64,000 nucleotides of DNA, from NCBI RefSeq assembly GCF_010747415.1, contig NZ_JAAGNZ010000003.1, positions 310,001-374,000 on the forward strand. The letters are read 5' to 3'. Position numbers and translations under genes: made by a program. The first letter of the stretch is position 1. The number at the start of each line of letters is the position of its first letter. This document shows, piece by piece, positions 35,703 to 44,897 of this stretch. The DNA comes from Spirosoma agri (GTDB lineage Bacteria > Bacteroidota > Bacteroidia > Cytophagales > Spirosomataceae). Under the pieces are notes generated by a model. The model did no database searches, had not been told where the DNA came from, and was given only the letters and a program-made list of their open reading frames with translations.

Positions 35703-37346
35703 ATGACCGATCAGTCGATGCCATTTCCCTTCCGCTCAGGTAGCCTGGCCGAGCAGGAACGCCTGCGCTATGCGATCCAGGCGGCTCAGGTGGGCACCTG
35801 GAATCTGGACGTTAATGGGCAACAAGTGTGGTGGGACCAGCGGTGTCAGGAACTCTACGGCTCAGCAGGAGGCCCCGTGGTGAGCTATCAGCATTGGCGG
35901 CAGTTAGTGAGCCAGGAAGACCAGGAGCGGGTTGACAAAGCCATCAAACTGGCCCTTGATCCCTCCTCAACGGGAACTTTTGATGTCCAGTTTCGCGTCA
36001 GAAGTCGGCAAGATGGGTCGTGGCGCTGGTTGCATGCGCAAGGTCGTGCCTACGTAGATATCCTGGGGGCTGCCTACCGGCTGTCAGGCCTTGTGCGCGA
36101 TATTACGGCCCAGGTTCAGACGCGGCAACAATTAGAGATCAGCAAAGCCCGTTTCCGCAGCCTGGTGCTTCACTCCCCGACGGCCACCGTCTTCTTTGTG
36201 GGCGAAGAGATCGTGATTGATACGGTCAATGCGCCCATGCTTCAAATCTGGGGTAAGGATGAATCGGTTGTGGGTCAGCCCGTTCATCAGGTCATGCCTC
36301 AACTGGCCGGGCAACCCTTTGTGGACCTGTTACGGCGCGTTTATGATACGGGCGAACCGTATCATCATCAACAGGCCCGGGGGCAGCTTGTCATCGATGG
36401 CCACTGGCAGGAGTCCTGGTTTAACTTTTCCTGTAATCCCGTATATGCCCCGGACGGCACCATCTTGGGCCTCATCAATACGGCCACCGATGTAACCGGG
36501 CAGGTGGTCGCCATTCGGGAAAGTGAACAACGCTACAAATTACTAGCCGAGCAACTCGAGCAGCGCGTAGCCGAGCGCACGAAGGAACTAGCGGATGCGA
36601 TCGATGATCTAAAACGCTCGAACGATAATCTCCAGCAATTCGCCTACGTGGCTTCTCACGATCTGCAGGAGCCCCTGCGTAAAATTCAGCAGTTTGGGGA
36701 CTTGTTAACGAGCCAGTACGCGGAGTCGTTGGGTCCCGCCAGCACCTACCTGGAGCGCATGCAGGCGGCCGCCAGCCGGATGTCAAGACTAATCCGGGAC
36801 TTGTTGAATTACTCCCGTATCTCGACTAGTCAGCCGGTAGCGATGGCGGTCGATTTAGGTAGCCTGCTGACCCAACTCCTGAGTGATCTGGACCTGGTTA
36901 TCAGTGAGAGTGGCGCGGTCATCACTGTTGATCCGTTGCCGGTGGTGATGGGTGATGCGATTCAGTTGAGCCAACTCTTTCAGAATCTGCTGACCAACGC
37001 GCTTAAATTTAGTCGAACCAACCGGGCTGGCGAGCTAACCACGCCACAAATTCGGATTAGTGCCCAGTTCATCACGCATGCCCAGCTGCCGCTGACGATC
37101 CAGCCCACCCGCCCGGCAGTGACCTACCATCGTATTGACATAAGCGATAACGGGGTTGGATTTGAGGAGAAATATCTGGACCGCATTTTTCAAGTTTTCC
37201 AACGGCTTCACTCTCAAAACGAGTTTGTTGGTACCGGCATTGGGTTGGCCATTTGTCAAAAAGTGGCGCTCAACCACGGAGGGGCCATTACTGCCAACAG
37301 CCAACCCGGACAGGGGGCTACGTTTAGGGTATACCTGCCTGCTTAA
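35703..37346 (+). CDS. PAS/PAS sensor histidine kinase
   Basis: From the ATG at 35703 the protein has about 547 residues and no membrane helix. Two PAS domains occupy roughly residues 10-140 (with the PAC segment RSRQDGSWRWLHAQGRAY) and 150-285. A coiled coil (AEQLEQRVAERTKELADAI) leads to the HisKA helix with the phosphorylated His in VASHDLQEPLRK. The ATPase domain has N-box NLLTNALKF, DNGVGF and GTGIGLAIC. There is no receiver domain in the protein or nearby. It is a cytoplasmic sensor, possibly light-linked through the neighbouring BLUF protein. Confidence 0.9.
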   Translation: MTDQSMPFPFRSGSLAEQERLRYAIQAAQVGTWNLDVNGQQVWWDQRCQELYGSAGGPVVSYQHWRQLVSQEDQERVDKAIKLALDPSSTGTFDVQFRVRSRQDGSWRWLHAQGRAYVDILGAAYRLSGLVRDITAQVQTRQQLEISKARFRSLVLHSPTATVFFVGEEIVIDTVNAPMLQIWGKDESVVGQPVHQVMPQLAGQPFVDLLRRVYDTGEPYHHQQARGQLVIDGHWQESWFNFSCNPVYAPDGTILGLINTATDVTGQVVAIRESEQRYKLLAEQLEQRVAERTKELADAIDDLKRSNDNLQQFAYVASHDLQEPLRKIQQFGDLLTSQYAESLGPASTYLERMQAAASRMSRLIRDLLNYSRISTSQPVAMAVDLGSLLTQLLSDLDLVISESGAVITVDPLPVVMGDAIQLSQLFQNLLTNALKFSRTNRAGELTTPQIRISAQFITHAQLPLTIQPTRPAVTYHRIDISDNGVGFEEKYLDRIFQVFQRLHSQNEFVGTGIGLAICQKVALNHGGAITANSQPGQGATFRVYLPA

Positions 37347-37470
37347 GGGTCTGTTTCAGCGAGTCATTCTTGGCTAGCAGCTTTCATGATGTGCTATGGG
37401 AAGTGGATAAAGTTGAGGTTTATGTTAACAAGAAGGTCCCACTTCGAAAGCAGATTCCTAAAAACTCCTG

Positions 37471-37496
37471 CGTCTCAGGTGGGAGCGTTATTTGAT
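37471..37496 (+). repeat. Dispersed hairpin repeat copy between convergent genes
   Basis: It reads CGTCTCAGGTGGGAGCGTTA then TTTGATA. The left arm and GGGAGC core are perfect, but the right arm is degraded. It overlaps the last codons of the minus-strand AraC gene. Confidence 0.7.
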
Positions 37497-38153
37497 ATTC
37501 TTAGTCAAAACTTTCCTTAACTGAGTAAGCGCTAATTGATAGCGTGCCTTGAACGAAAACGAAAAGTGTGACAGATCTTCAAAGCCTACGGCAAAGCAAA
37601 CATCCGAAACGCTCCGCTCCGTTTTTGTTAGCAAAAAGTACGCTTCTTCTAACCGCTTAGCAACTAGCCAACGACCCGGAGCGAGGCCAAAAATCCGGGT
37701 AAAATCTCGTTTGAAAGCGCTTAAACTACGACCCGTTAAGTACCCAAACCGAGCCAAGCTTACATTGAACCGGTAGTGACGATTCATAAACGCTTCCAGA
37801 TCGATCTTACCTGGCGTATTGAAATTAAACAGTACATTAGTCAAGCTAGAATCAAGCTCAACTAATAGCTTAACCAAGGCTTTCTTTGCAACAACTTGGT
37901 TTTGTTCGCCCTCGGGTTTGTCCATAGCCTGCTCCTCAATGAGGTCATTGATAAAGCGTAGCAGGGGCGGATTGGGTTGAATCTGGATCAGAGCGCTTTT
38001 TTGGCGATGCACGTCGGCCTGGTACCCCTGTTCTTCGCTCAGGCTTTTTAGTAAATCTTCACTGAAGAAGACGGTAGTTGTCTTAAAACGACCTTGGTCA
38101 GGCTGTTTCTGCAACAATAAGCGAAAAGCACTTGGTGAGGGCCAATTATTCAT
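37488..38153 (-). pseudogene. AraC-family regulator gene truncated at its 5' end
   Basis: The C-terminal 110 residues carry a full AraC DNA-binding domain (YRFNVSLARFGYLTGRSLSA, SVSDVCFAVGFEDLSHFSFS). The N-terminal part starts abruptly inside the sensor domain, at the region equivalent to GRFKTTTVFFSEDLLKSL; about 60-70 residues of the cupin-like strands seen in relatives are missing. The best start is ATG 38153 (MNNWPSP); a GTG at 38189 is possible. A hairpin repeat lies 26 bases above that GTG, where the missing part should begin. The protein might still bind DNA. Confidence 0.6.
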
Positions 38154-38214
38154 CAAATCAGCAGTTGGCTCTTTTAACCCCCGTTTCACAAAGCAGCTAT
38201 ATGAATGCCCTCCT

Positions 38215-38242
38215 CGTCTCAGACAGGAGCCTTTTGTGAGAA
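38215..38242 (+). repeat. Dispersed hairpin repeat copy at a gene break
   Basis: It reads CGTCTCAGACAGGAGCCTTT then TGTGAGAA; arms TCTCA/TGAGA. It sits at the broken 5' end of the AraC gene. Confidence 0.75.
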
Positions 38243-38534
38243 AGGCAATGCCCTTACCGACCTTTCTGAATCATGATTGGGGTCGCTTGACTGTTGAAAA
38301 TCGGTTCCTACCATCTGTTTTCCTTATAGAATAACTTTAAGTGGGTATTGTACTGTGGTCACCTGTTCAGATACCCTATTCCAACAAGTCAACGGCTCAA
38401 TCTTAACTAAAGAGATGGAAAACGCACTCCTGTCGGTCAACAACCCTACCTCGACCCAAGACCAGTAAACAAAATCCCGTGGTCAGTTCTTTGTCTGCCA
38501 ACCGCCATTAGGCCTGGCTCCGGCGCCAATGAAC

Positions 38535-38993
38535 TCGTAGGATAAACCAGGTATAAAATAGATCCGATGAGTTTCGATTAGCTAGCACTAGGGCTCAATT
38601 GTTGGGCACCGCCCCCCCCCTCTCCTTACCGGATAAAGTTGGAGACGTATACCATATCGTCAATATTCACGGGGAAATACTGACGCAGAGGATGCAGATG
38701 TGCAAAATGATGCCAGCTTCCTCCTGTCATCGTCTGATTCTTAAAAAAGGGGCGTGTGCGGTAAAGGATACGCTCGACCCGACTTTTGCTCGCCAGGCTC
38801 AAGAGTGAAGTAGCGATTAAGGCGGTGGGAAAAATGGTATTGTCAGCCACTGTCCAGTCTAGCATCAACTCATTGGCTGCGATGTAACAGCAAAACTCAC
38901 CGTTGGGATATATTGGTGGTGAAGCAGATAGTCAATTCCTTGGTCGATCGCTTTATCGACCCGCTCACGTAGTGAGGAAGGCTTGGCTGTCAT
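38535..38993 (-). pseudogene. Decayed prenyltransferase/squalene-cyclase-like gene fragment
   Basis: Three minus-strand frames in order give one protein-like sequence: SSLRERVDKAIDQGIDYLL from ATG 38993; then NGEFCCYIAANELMLDW, VFPTALIATSLLSL-like and FPVNIDDMVYVSNFIR to 38626; then, after a run of nine C (38612-38620) and an in-frame stop, LVLANRNSSDLFYTWFI. The pattern (helix, NGEF, FPTALIA, DxDD-like IDDMVYVS, NR...LFYTWF) resembles uncharacterised alpha/alpha-barrel prenyltransferase-like proteins. At least two frameshifts and one stop make it non-functional, and the 3' half is absent. Confidence 0.55.
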
Positions 38994-39710
38994 AGAATTT
39001 GTTGAGTGATGGCGCAGGTCGAAAGCTTGCCGTCTTTGCCTACGAGCGGTTTAGATAGTGATGGGTATGGGCACTGATTAAAGTACCCTTACCGAAGAAT
39101 GTAACCCCCTTTACTGTATCGAAAAAGCACCGTTATCTTCAGCCTTCTCTGTTCCGGTAATAGACGCGTTGAAATTGATAACAACCCCCACTTCTGAGCA
39201 TTATAACGTATCCAGTAAAAGGAACACAGCCCCGTTCAGGCCTCGTTTCTGTAGCCAACCAAGTTAGATAGCGCTTAGCATGGTAGTCAATCAACTGTAG
39301 CTGCTTTACTGAACCGCACTCATTACGGGATAAATCGAGTCGCCTGGCGGTCTTATCCAACGTGCGCTTTAAAGCAACTTAGTGGGTAGTACCGTCGAAA
39401 AGGGCAAATTACGTTCGTGAATTATCGAAAGTAGCTATACCAATAAAGTAACCTTCAAAAAGATATAATTGATATAAACTCAAAGGCATACCCTGTCATT
39501 AGAATAGATCATCGTTTCTATTATTTACCGTTACCGTCAGAACAGTTTAAGAGTAGACTTTGCTTAATAGTATTTTAATCTTTTCTGTGAGTAAAGGTTC
39601 TGTTATTATTCTTTATTAATTTATTTAAAGTAGTCATCTGTAAGTGAGGAAAAACGTTAGGAACTAAATAAAATGTCCTCATTAAATTATTTAATCATTA
39701 ACAACGAATT
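38994..39710. other. AT-rich gap before the SusC gene
   Basis: A 73-codon minus-strand frame (39139-39360) shows no recognisable domain and is probably chance or deep decay. From 39400 on the sequence is strongly AT-rich, as expected for an upstream regulatory region. Confidence 0.35.
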
Positions 39711-39775
39711 AATCATAAGGAGCCTTTATAAAAAATTAAAAAAGACTAAATTTTTCATAAAGGCTCCTTATGATT
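39711..39775 (+). promoter_or_regulatory. Long stem-loop upstream of SusC
   Basis: Arms 39711-39729 (AATCATAAGGAGCCTTTAT) and 39757-39775 are perfectly complementary over 19 bases around a 27-base A/T loop. Each arm contains AGGAGCCTTTAT, the core of the dispersed hairpin repeat, so the stem may derive from two facing repeat halves. It sits about 160 bases before the SusC start and could be a terminator for upstream transcription or a control element. Confidence 0.55.
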
Positions 39776-39931
39776 GGCATAAAAATAACCTAAATACCAA
39801 CCGGCTAACTAATTGATTGTAAGTAGTATATCTTACAGACATGGGCGCTGTTTGGGCAGAGGAAAATCTTGCCCTATCATATATAATTCAGTGTGGATTT
39901 TTATATTTTATATTTTTTAACTCACAAACGT

Positions 39932-42900
39932 ATGAAGACGAATATACAGAAATGCATCTGTAAAGTTGGTTGGCTTATGCAGTTTATTCTATTGAATATT
40001 TTGCTGTCAAAACTACTTACTGTAAGTGCCGGAATTCCTGTTCCCAGGCTAGTAGATATACCTATTACTGGAAAAGTTATTGATTCAGAAACTCAAACAG
40101 CGTTGCCGGGCGTAAATATTATTATTAAAGGAACCGGTACCGGAACAACAACAGATACAGAAGGAAATTATAAGATTTCTGTGCCAAATGCTTCGGCAAC
40201 TTTAGTGTTCAGTTTTGTCGGTTATAATAGTCAGGAAGTAAAAGTAAATAACCGGAGCACGGTTAATATTACGCTGGCACCCGACGCAAAAGCTCTCGGC
40301 GAAGTTGTGGTTATTGGCTACGGCACAGTAAAAAAATCAGACTTAACCGGGGCAGTAGCTACCATCAAAGGAGAAGAGCTGATGGATAAACCCGTACCCA
40401 ACGTCTCCCAGGCGTTGCAGGGGAAAATAGCCGGCGTTGAAGTCAGCGTAAACAGCAACGCACCGGGAGCAGCCGCCAAAGTACGGGTTCGTGGGTTAGG
40501 GTCAATCAACTCGAACATCGACCCGCTATACGTTGTCGACGGCGTGATTGGGGTGGATGGCAACTCCATTAACCCGAATGACATTGCCTCGCTGGAAGTG
40601 CTGAAAGATGCCTCGTCAACGGCAATCTATGGGGCACGGGGTGCCAACGGGGTTATTCTGATTACGACCAAACGGGGCCGGTCAGGAGCTGCCCGTGTTA
40701 CGTACTCCGGCGACGTAAACGTGAGCGACCTGTACCGGCACGTCCGAACACTGAATTCAGATGAGTTCATTCAGGTTTACAACCAGGCGTTTGCCAACGG
40801 CAGCAAATTTGACCCCAATGGGGCAACCTGGACGCCCCTCGCTCCACTTGATCACGCTCATTTCCCGCTGCTGTTCGATACAAACAACAAGCCTCTGTAT
40901 AATACTAACTGGGAAAAAGAAGTCTATAAGCCCGCTTTTTCCCAGAATCAGAATCTGAACGTTCAGGGAGGCAATGACAAAACCGTTTACAGTCTATCGC
41001 TTGGGTATTTGAACCAGAATGGCTTGATGATCAACTCCGGTTTCAAGCGGTACTCGGTTCGGTTAACGCTCGACAACAACGTTAACAAATGGCTGAAAAT
41101 TGGTGGTACCATTTCGGGTATCACCAGCCAGCAGAAAGTAGTTTCGGACGGAAACGGCGGTCTGAACGTTCCCCGTTCGGTATCGGAAGAAGTGCCAATC
41201 GTACCCGTAAAATACCCGGATGGTACCTGGGCGGGCAATAACGACATTGCCGGTCTGGAAGGAGCCCCTAACCCGGTCAACACCGCTACAAACCGATACA
41301 CGCTCAATAATACCCTGCAGGCGTTGGGCAATGTTTACCTGCTGTTTCACATCACCAAAGACCTCGACTTCCGGACGGATTTAGGCTATAATGTCAATTA
41401 CCAGAAAAATAACTTCTTCTCTTCTCAGAACCTGCCGCACATCTCGGCGGATCAGGGCGGGGTAGCTGGTATTACCAACAACTCGACCCGGTACTGGCAA
41501 TCGGAAAATTACCTGACCTGGAACAAAACCATTAATGAGCGTCAGCATCTGACCGCGTTGCTGGGAGCATCCTGGCAGCAGTACAACCAGGAAACTGCCT
41601 ACGTTGAGACTCAGAACTTTATCGACGATATTTTTCAGTGGCACAATCTCGGATCGGGTTCGGTAAAAAGTTCGTCGACCTCATCGGATTATAAGTGGGC
41701 CATGAATTCTTACTACGCCCGGTTGAGCTATAACCTGAACGAGAAGTATTTATTCACGGCTACGGGTCGCTACGATGGGTCATCGAAATTCGGGGCCAAT
41801 AATAAATTTGCCTTTTTCCCGTCTGCAGGAGCTGCCTGGCGCGTATCGGAAGAGGGTTTTCTGAAAGGCAATAAAACCATAACCAATTTAAAAGTACGGG
41901 CAAGCTATGGCTTGTCGGGTAATCAGGAAATTGGTCAGTACCGCTCTATTGCCCAGATTCAGCCTACCAACACCATACTAGGTGGCACCCAGCAATCGGC
42001 ATTGCTGCCCAGCTATCTGGGTAACCCCAATCTGAAATGGGAACGATCGCAGCAATTCGATGCCGGGGTCGAACTGGGCATCGGTGAAGCCCTCAACCTG
42101 ACCGTCGATTATTATAACCGGGTGACCAAAGACCTGTTGTTGCAGGCCCCCATTCCGTGGTCGGCGGGTGAGCAAAATGCCAATGTCTATCAGAACATCG
42201 GCTCGGTCCGAAACTCGGGTGTGGAGGTGAGCTTAAACAGCACGAACATCAGAAAGAATAAGTTCACCTGGACGAGCAGTATCGTTTTCACTTCGAACCG
42301 AAACCGGATTTTAAAACTGAATAACGGCAACGCGGATATTTTTCCCGGTCCTAATTTTCTGGGTCAGACCAACATTCTGCGGGTGGGCGAACCCATCGGA
42401 TCCTTGTGGGGCATGACCCGGCTGGGTACGTACGGTACCAACGAGGCCGACGAGGCCGCCAAGCACAACCTCAAACCCGGCGACCGGAAATATATCTACA
42501 ATGCCGATGGAAGCAACTACTACAGCATCATTGGCCGCACCACCCCCAAATGGACGGGCGTACTGAGCAACACGTTCAAATATAAAAACTGGGACCTCAC
42601 CGCCGATATCCGCTTTGTGCAGGGTATCAATACCGCAGCCACCTTCAAGCATTCTACCGAAGACCGGCAGACGCTGGCCAATAGCCTGGCCACCGTGCTG
42701 GATGCCTGGACACCAGATCATCAGAACACCATGATTTCGCAGGTGCGGAACTACAAATTTGCGCAGGATTCGCACTTCGATACGTGGTGGGTAGAAGATG
42801 GCTCGTTCATTCGTGGGCAAAACTTTGTACTGGGTTACAACTTCGACAATGCTGCCCTGCAGCGTATGAAAATAAACCGGCTGCGGGTCTATGCGAGTGT

Positions 42901-43060
42901 ACAGAACCTGTTCATCATCACCAAATACAGCGGTTATGACCCGGAGGTAGACACGTTTAATGCGGGGTACGGGTCGAACAGTGCCTTTTCGCAAAACCTC
43001 GATTTCTTTTCCTATCCCCGTCCCCGTGTCTGGAATCTGGGCGTAAACCTCACCTTTTAA
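39932..43060 (+). CDS. SusC/RagA-family TonB-dependent transporter
   Basis: I place the start at ATG 39932 (MKTNIQKCICKVGW), which gives a signal-peptide-like helix ending near VSAG; the GTG 13 codons earlier is less likely. The 1,042-residue protein has an N-terminal CarboxypepD_reg-like domain (TGKVIDSETQTALPGVNIII), the plug domain with GEVVVIGYGTVKKSDLTGAV and the SusC signature DASSTAIYGARGANGVILIT, and a long beta-barrel ending in VWNLGVNLTF. It takes up glycans or other large nutrients across the outer membrane with its SusD partner 17 bases downstream. Confidence 0.95.
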   Translation: MKTNIQKCICKVGWLMQFILLNILLSKLLTVSAGIPVPRLVDIPITGKVIDSETQTALPGVNIIIKGTGTGTTTDTEGNYKISVPNASATLVFSFVGYNSQEVKVNNRSTVNITLAPDAKALGEVVVIGYGTVKKSDLTGAVATIKGEELMDKPVPNVSQALQGKIAGVEVSVNSNAPGAAAKVRVRGLGSINSNIDPLYVVDGVIGVDGNSINPNDIASLEVLKDASSTAIYGARGANGVILITTKRGRSGAARVTYSGDVNVSDLYRHVRTLNSDEFIQVYNQAFANGSKFDPNGATWTPLAPLDHAHFPLLFDTNNKPLYNTNWEKEVYKPAFSQNQNLNVQGGNDKTVYSLSLGYLNQNGLMINSGFKRYSVRLTLDNNVNKWLKIGGTISGITSQQKVVSDGNGGLNVPRSVSEEVPIVPVKYPDGTWAGNNDIAGLEGAPNPVNTATNRYTLNNTLQALGNVYLLFHITKDLDFRTDLGYNVNYQKNNFFSSQNLPHISADQGGVAGITNNSTRYWQSENYLTWNKTINERQHLTALLGASWQQYNQETAYVETQNFIDDIFQWHNLGSGSVKSSSTSSDYKWAMNSYYARLSYNLNEKYLFTATGRYDGSSKFGANNKFAFFPSAGAAWRVSEEGFLKGNKTITNLKVRASYGLSGNQEIGQYRSIAQIQPTNTILGGTQQSALLPSYLGNPNLKWERSQQFDAGVELGIGEALNLTVDYYNRVTKDLLLQAPIPWSAGEQNANVYQNIGSVRNSGVEVSLNSTNIRKNKFTWTSSIVFTSNRNRILKLNNGNADIFPGPNFLGQTNILRVGEPIGSLWGMTRLGTYGTNEADEAAKHNLKPGDRKYIYNADGSNYYSIIGRTTPKWTGVLSNTFKYKNWDLTADIRFVQGINTAATFKHSTEDRQTLANSLATVLDAWTPDHQNTMISQVRNYKFAQDSHFDTWWVEDGSFIRGQNFVLGYNFDNAALQRMKINRLRVYASVQNLFIITKYSGYDPEVDTFNAGYGSNSAFSQNLDFFSYPRPRVWNLGVNLTF

Positions 43061-43077
43061 TTCTTTCACGAAACGTC

Positions 43078-44586
43078 ATGAAATTAATCAGATATAGTGT
43101 AGTGGTCATTGCCCTGCTGACCATGGGGAGCTGTAAAGAGTTTTTACAGGAAAATCCAACCGGGTTTATTACGCCTTCTTCGAATGTTTCGAGCGTAAAA
43201 GTGGCTCGTGCCTACGCCAATGCGGGCTATGCCAGCCTGCAGGGTTTTCTGGCTGGTCAGCCTGCGTCTTATGGTGGCAATACCTGGAACCTGCTGGAGT
43301 TTGTAACCGGCAAAGTCAACAGTGATCTGGGACAGACCGGGTTTGCTACCTTTCAGAAGCTAGCCTACAATAATTCGTCCTTTTACTTTGATACCTGGTG
43401 GCAGCAGATGTACCTGGGAGTTGGGAACTGTAATCTGGCCATTCAGAGTATTCCCTCGATCAATGCCAGCGGACTAACGGACGAGCAGAAAACTAATATG
43501 CTGGCTGAAGTCCATACCCTGAGAGCTCTGTATTATTTTCAACTGGTGCGTATGTACGGGGCGGTACCGAGTGTGACTAGTACTCCGACCGACCTGAACC
43601 TGAATGTTCCCCGCACACCGGCGAAGGACATTTATGACAAAATCATTATTCCCGATCTGCTGCTGGCCGAAAAATCGACGCTACCCTGGCAGGATAATAC
43701 CGGGAAGGTGTCGATGGGCGCTGTCGAATCGCTCCTGGCCGATGTGTACCTGACCTACGCAGGTGCCGCCATCAACGGTGGAGCGTCGTATTATGCCGAA
43801 TCGGCCAAACGTTCGCTGAATGTGATTCAAAACGGTGGGTATACCTTATTTTCGGAATACACGGACATGATCAATCCGGCCAACAAAAACCTGGGCGAAT
43901 TTATACTGCAGGTTCAGTATGCCGCCAGTGTTCCATCCATTAACCCGCTGACACCCCTCACGATTCCTAACTATTCGGGCATCTCGAAATACGCGGATGA
44001 ATATGGGTCTGTTTATCCGACGGATCAGTTTATAAAGTCGTTTCCGGCGGGCGACAAACGGGTGCAGGATCGGCAGTACGTCTACCGGTCCTATCCCAGT
44101 CTGAAAACGGGCGAGACCGTAACATTCAGAAACACCTATATCTATAAGTGGTTCGACGTGAACGCTGTAACGAATACCGCTAAGTCCGACCTCAATTATA
44201 CATTGTACCGGCTGGCCGATGTGTATCTGATGTATGCCGAAGCATCCAACCGGGCCGAGGGCTCGCCTAATGCGAAAGCGGTTGATTACGTCAATAAAAT
44301 TCGTACCCGCGCCAAACTGGCATCAATCGGTACGTTGAGCCAAAGCGCTTTCGAACAGGAGGTTTGGTTGCAGCGCTACTTCGAGCTATGCTTCGAAAAC
44401 AAGATGTGGTTCGATATGATCCGCACCCGCAAAGTACACAACGACGTAACGGGCAACTGGGACGATTTTGTGGGGCACAAAACAGTTTTTGACGCCACAT
44501 TTACCGAGAAAAATCTGCTCTTTCCAGTGCCTCTTCAGGAGCTGAACGTAAACCCGAATCTGTTACCTAATAATACCGGTTACTAG
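43078..44586 (+). CDS. SusD/RagB-family nutrient-binding lipoprotein
   Basis: A 502-residue lipoprotein: signal peptide MKLIRYSVVVIALLTMGS then the lipidated Cys19 (CKEFLQENP). The TPR-rich SusD fold is visible in EVHTLRALYYFQLVRMYG near 140 and the C-terminal LYRLADVYLMYAEASNRAEG and WLQRYFELCFENKMWFDMIR, ending LFPVPLQELNVNPNLLPNN. It forms the surface lid over the SusC barrel. The substrate cannot be read from the sequence and there is no glycoside hydrolase directly attached; the closest ones start at 50435. Confidence 0.95.
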   Translation: MKLIRYSVVVIALLTMGSCKEFLQENPTGFITPSSNVSSVKVARAYANAGYASLQGFLAGQPASYGGNTWNLLEFVTGKVNSDLGQTGFATFQKLAYNNSSFYFDTWWQQMYLGVGNCNLAIQSIPSINASGLTDEQKTNMLAEVHTLRALYYFQLVRMYGAVPSVTSTPTDLNLNVPRTPAKDIYDKIIIPDLLLAEKSTLPWQDNTGKVSMGAVESLLADVYLTYAGAAINGGASYYAESAKRSLNVIQNGGYTLFSEYTDMINPANKNLGEFILQVQYAASVPSINPLTPLTIPNYSGISKYADEYGSVYPTDQFIKSFPAGDKRVQDRQYVYRSYPSLKTGETVTFRNTYIYKWFDVNAVTNTAKSDLNYTLYRLADVYLMYAEASNRAEGSPNAKAVDYVNKIRTRAKLASIGTLSQSAFEQEVWLQRYFELCFENKMWFDMIRTRKVHNDVTGNWDDFVGHKTVFDATFTEKNLLFPVPLQELNVNPNLLPNNTGY

Positions 44587-44616
44587 GAAGCTTTCCGGGG
44601 GAGTCAAGTCTGCCAA

Positions 44617-44658
44617 ACCGTCAGTGGTACGCTCGTAACTGAATGTACCACTGACGGT
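44617..44658 (+). terminator. Terminator-like stem-loop after SusD
   Basis: Arms 44617-44630 (ACCGTCAGTGGTAC) and 44645-44658 pair perfectly over 14 bases around a 14-base loop, 31 bases after the SusD stop and followed by TTTTG. It probably ends the SusCD transcript. Nothing else is seen in the rest of the gap to 44897. Confidence 0.7.
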
Positions 44659-44897
44659 CTGAGAATTTTGTAACTTTATAGAACTACAAAAAACAAGACG
44701 GGCTGCAGGCTCTTGTTTATCACGATGTCAGGCTGCCCGTTTTCGCGTAGTCGGCGGTTATATAATGCTCTTGGCGTCTGGCTGACAAGCTGGTCAGGAT
44801 AGTTCTCCGGAATGCTTCAGCCAGTAGTAGGCTTTCTCCTTTTTTAGCTTCTCATTCATTAAGAAGCGTTGTTACGTTAACTCAAAAGCAACTCATC

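Noticed and set aside
39139-39360. 73-codon minus-strand frame
   Set aside because: It begins near decayed sequence, has no recognisable motif and no good upstream region.
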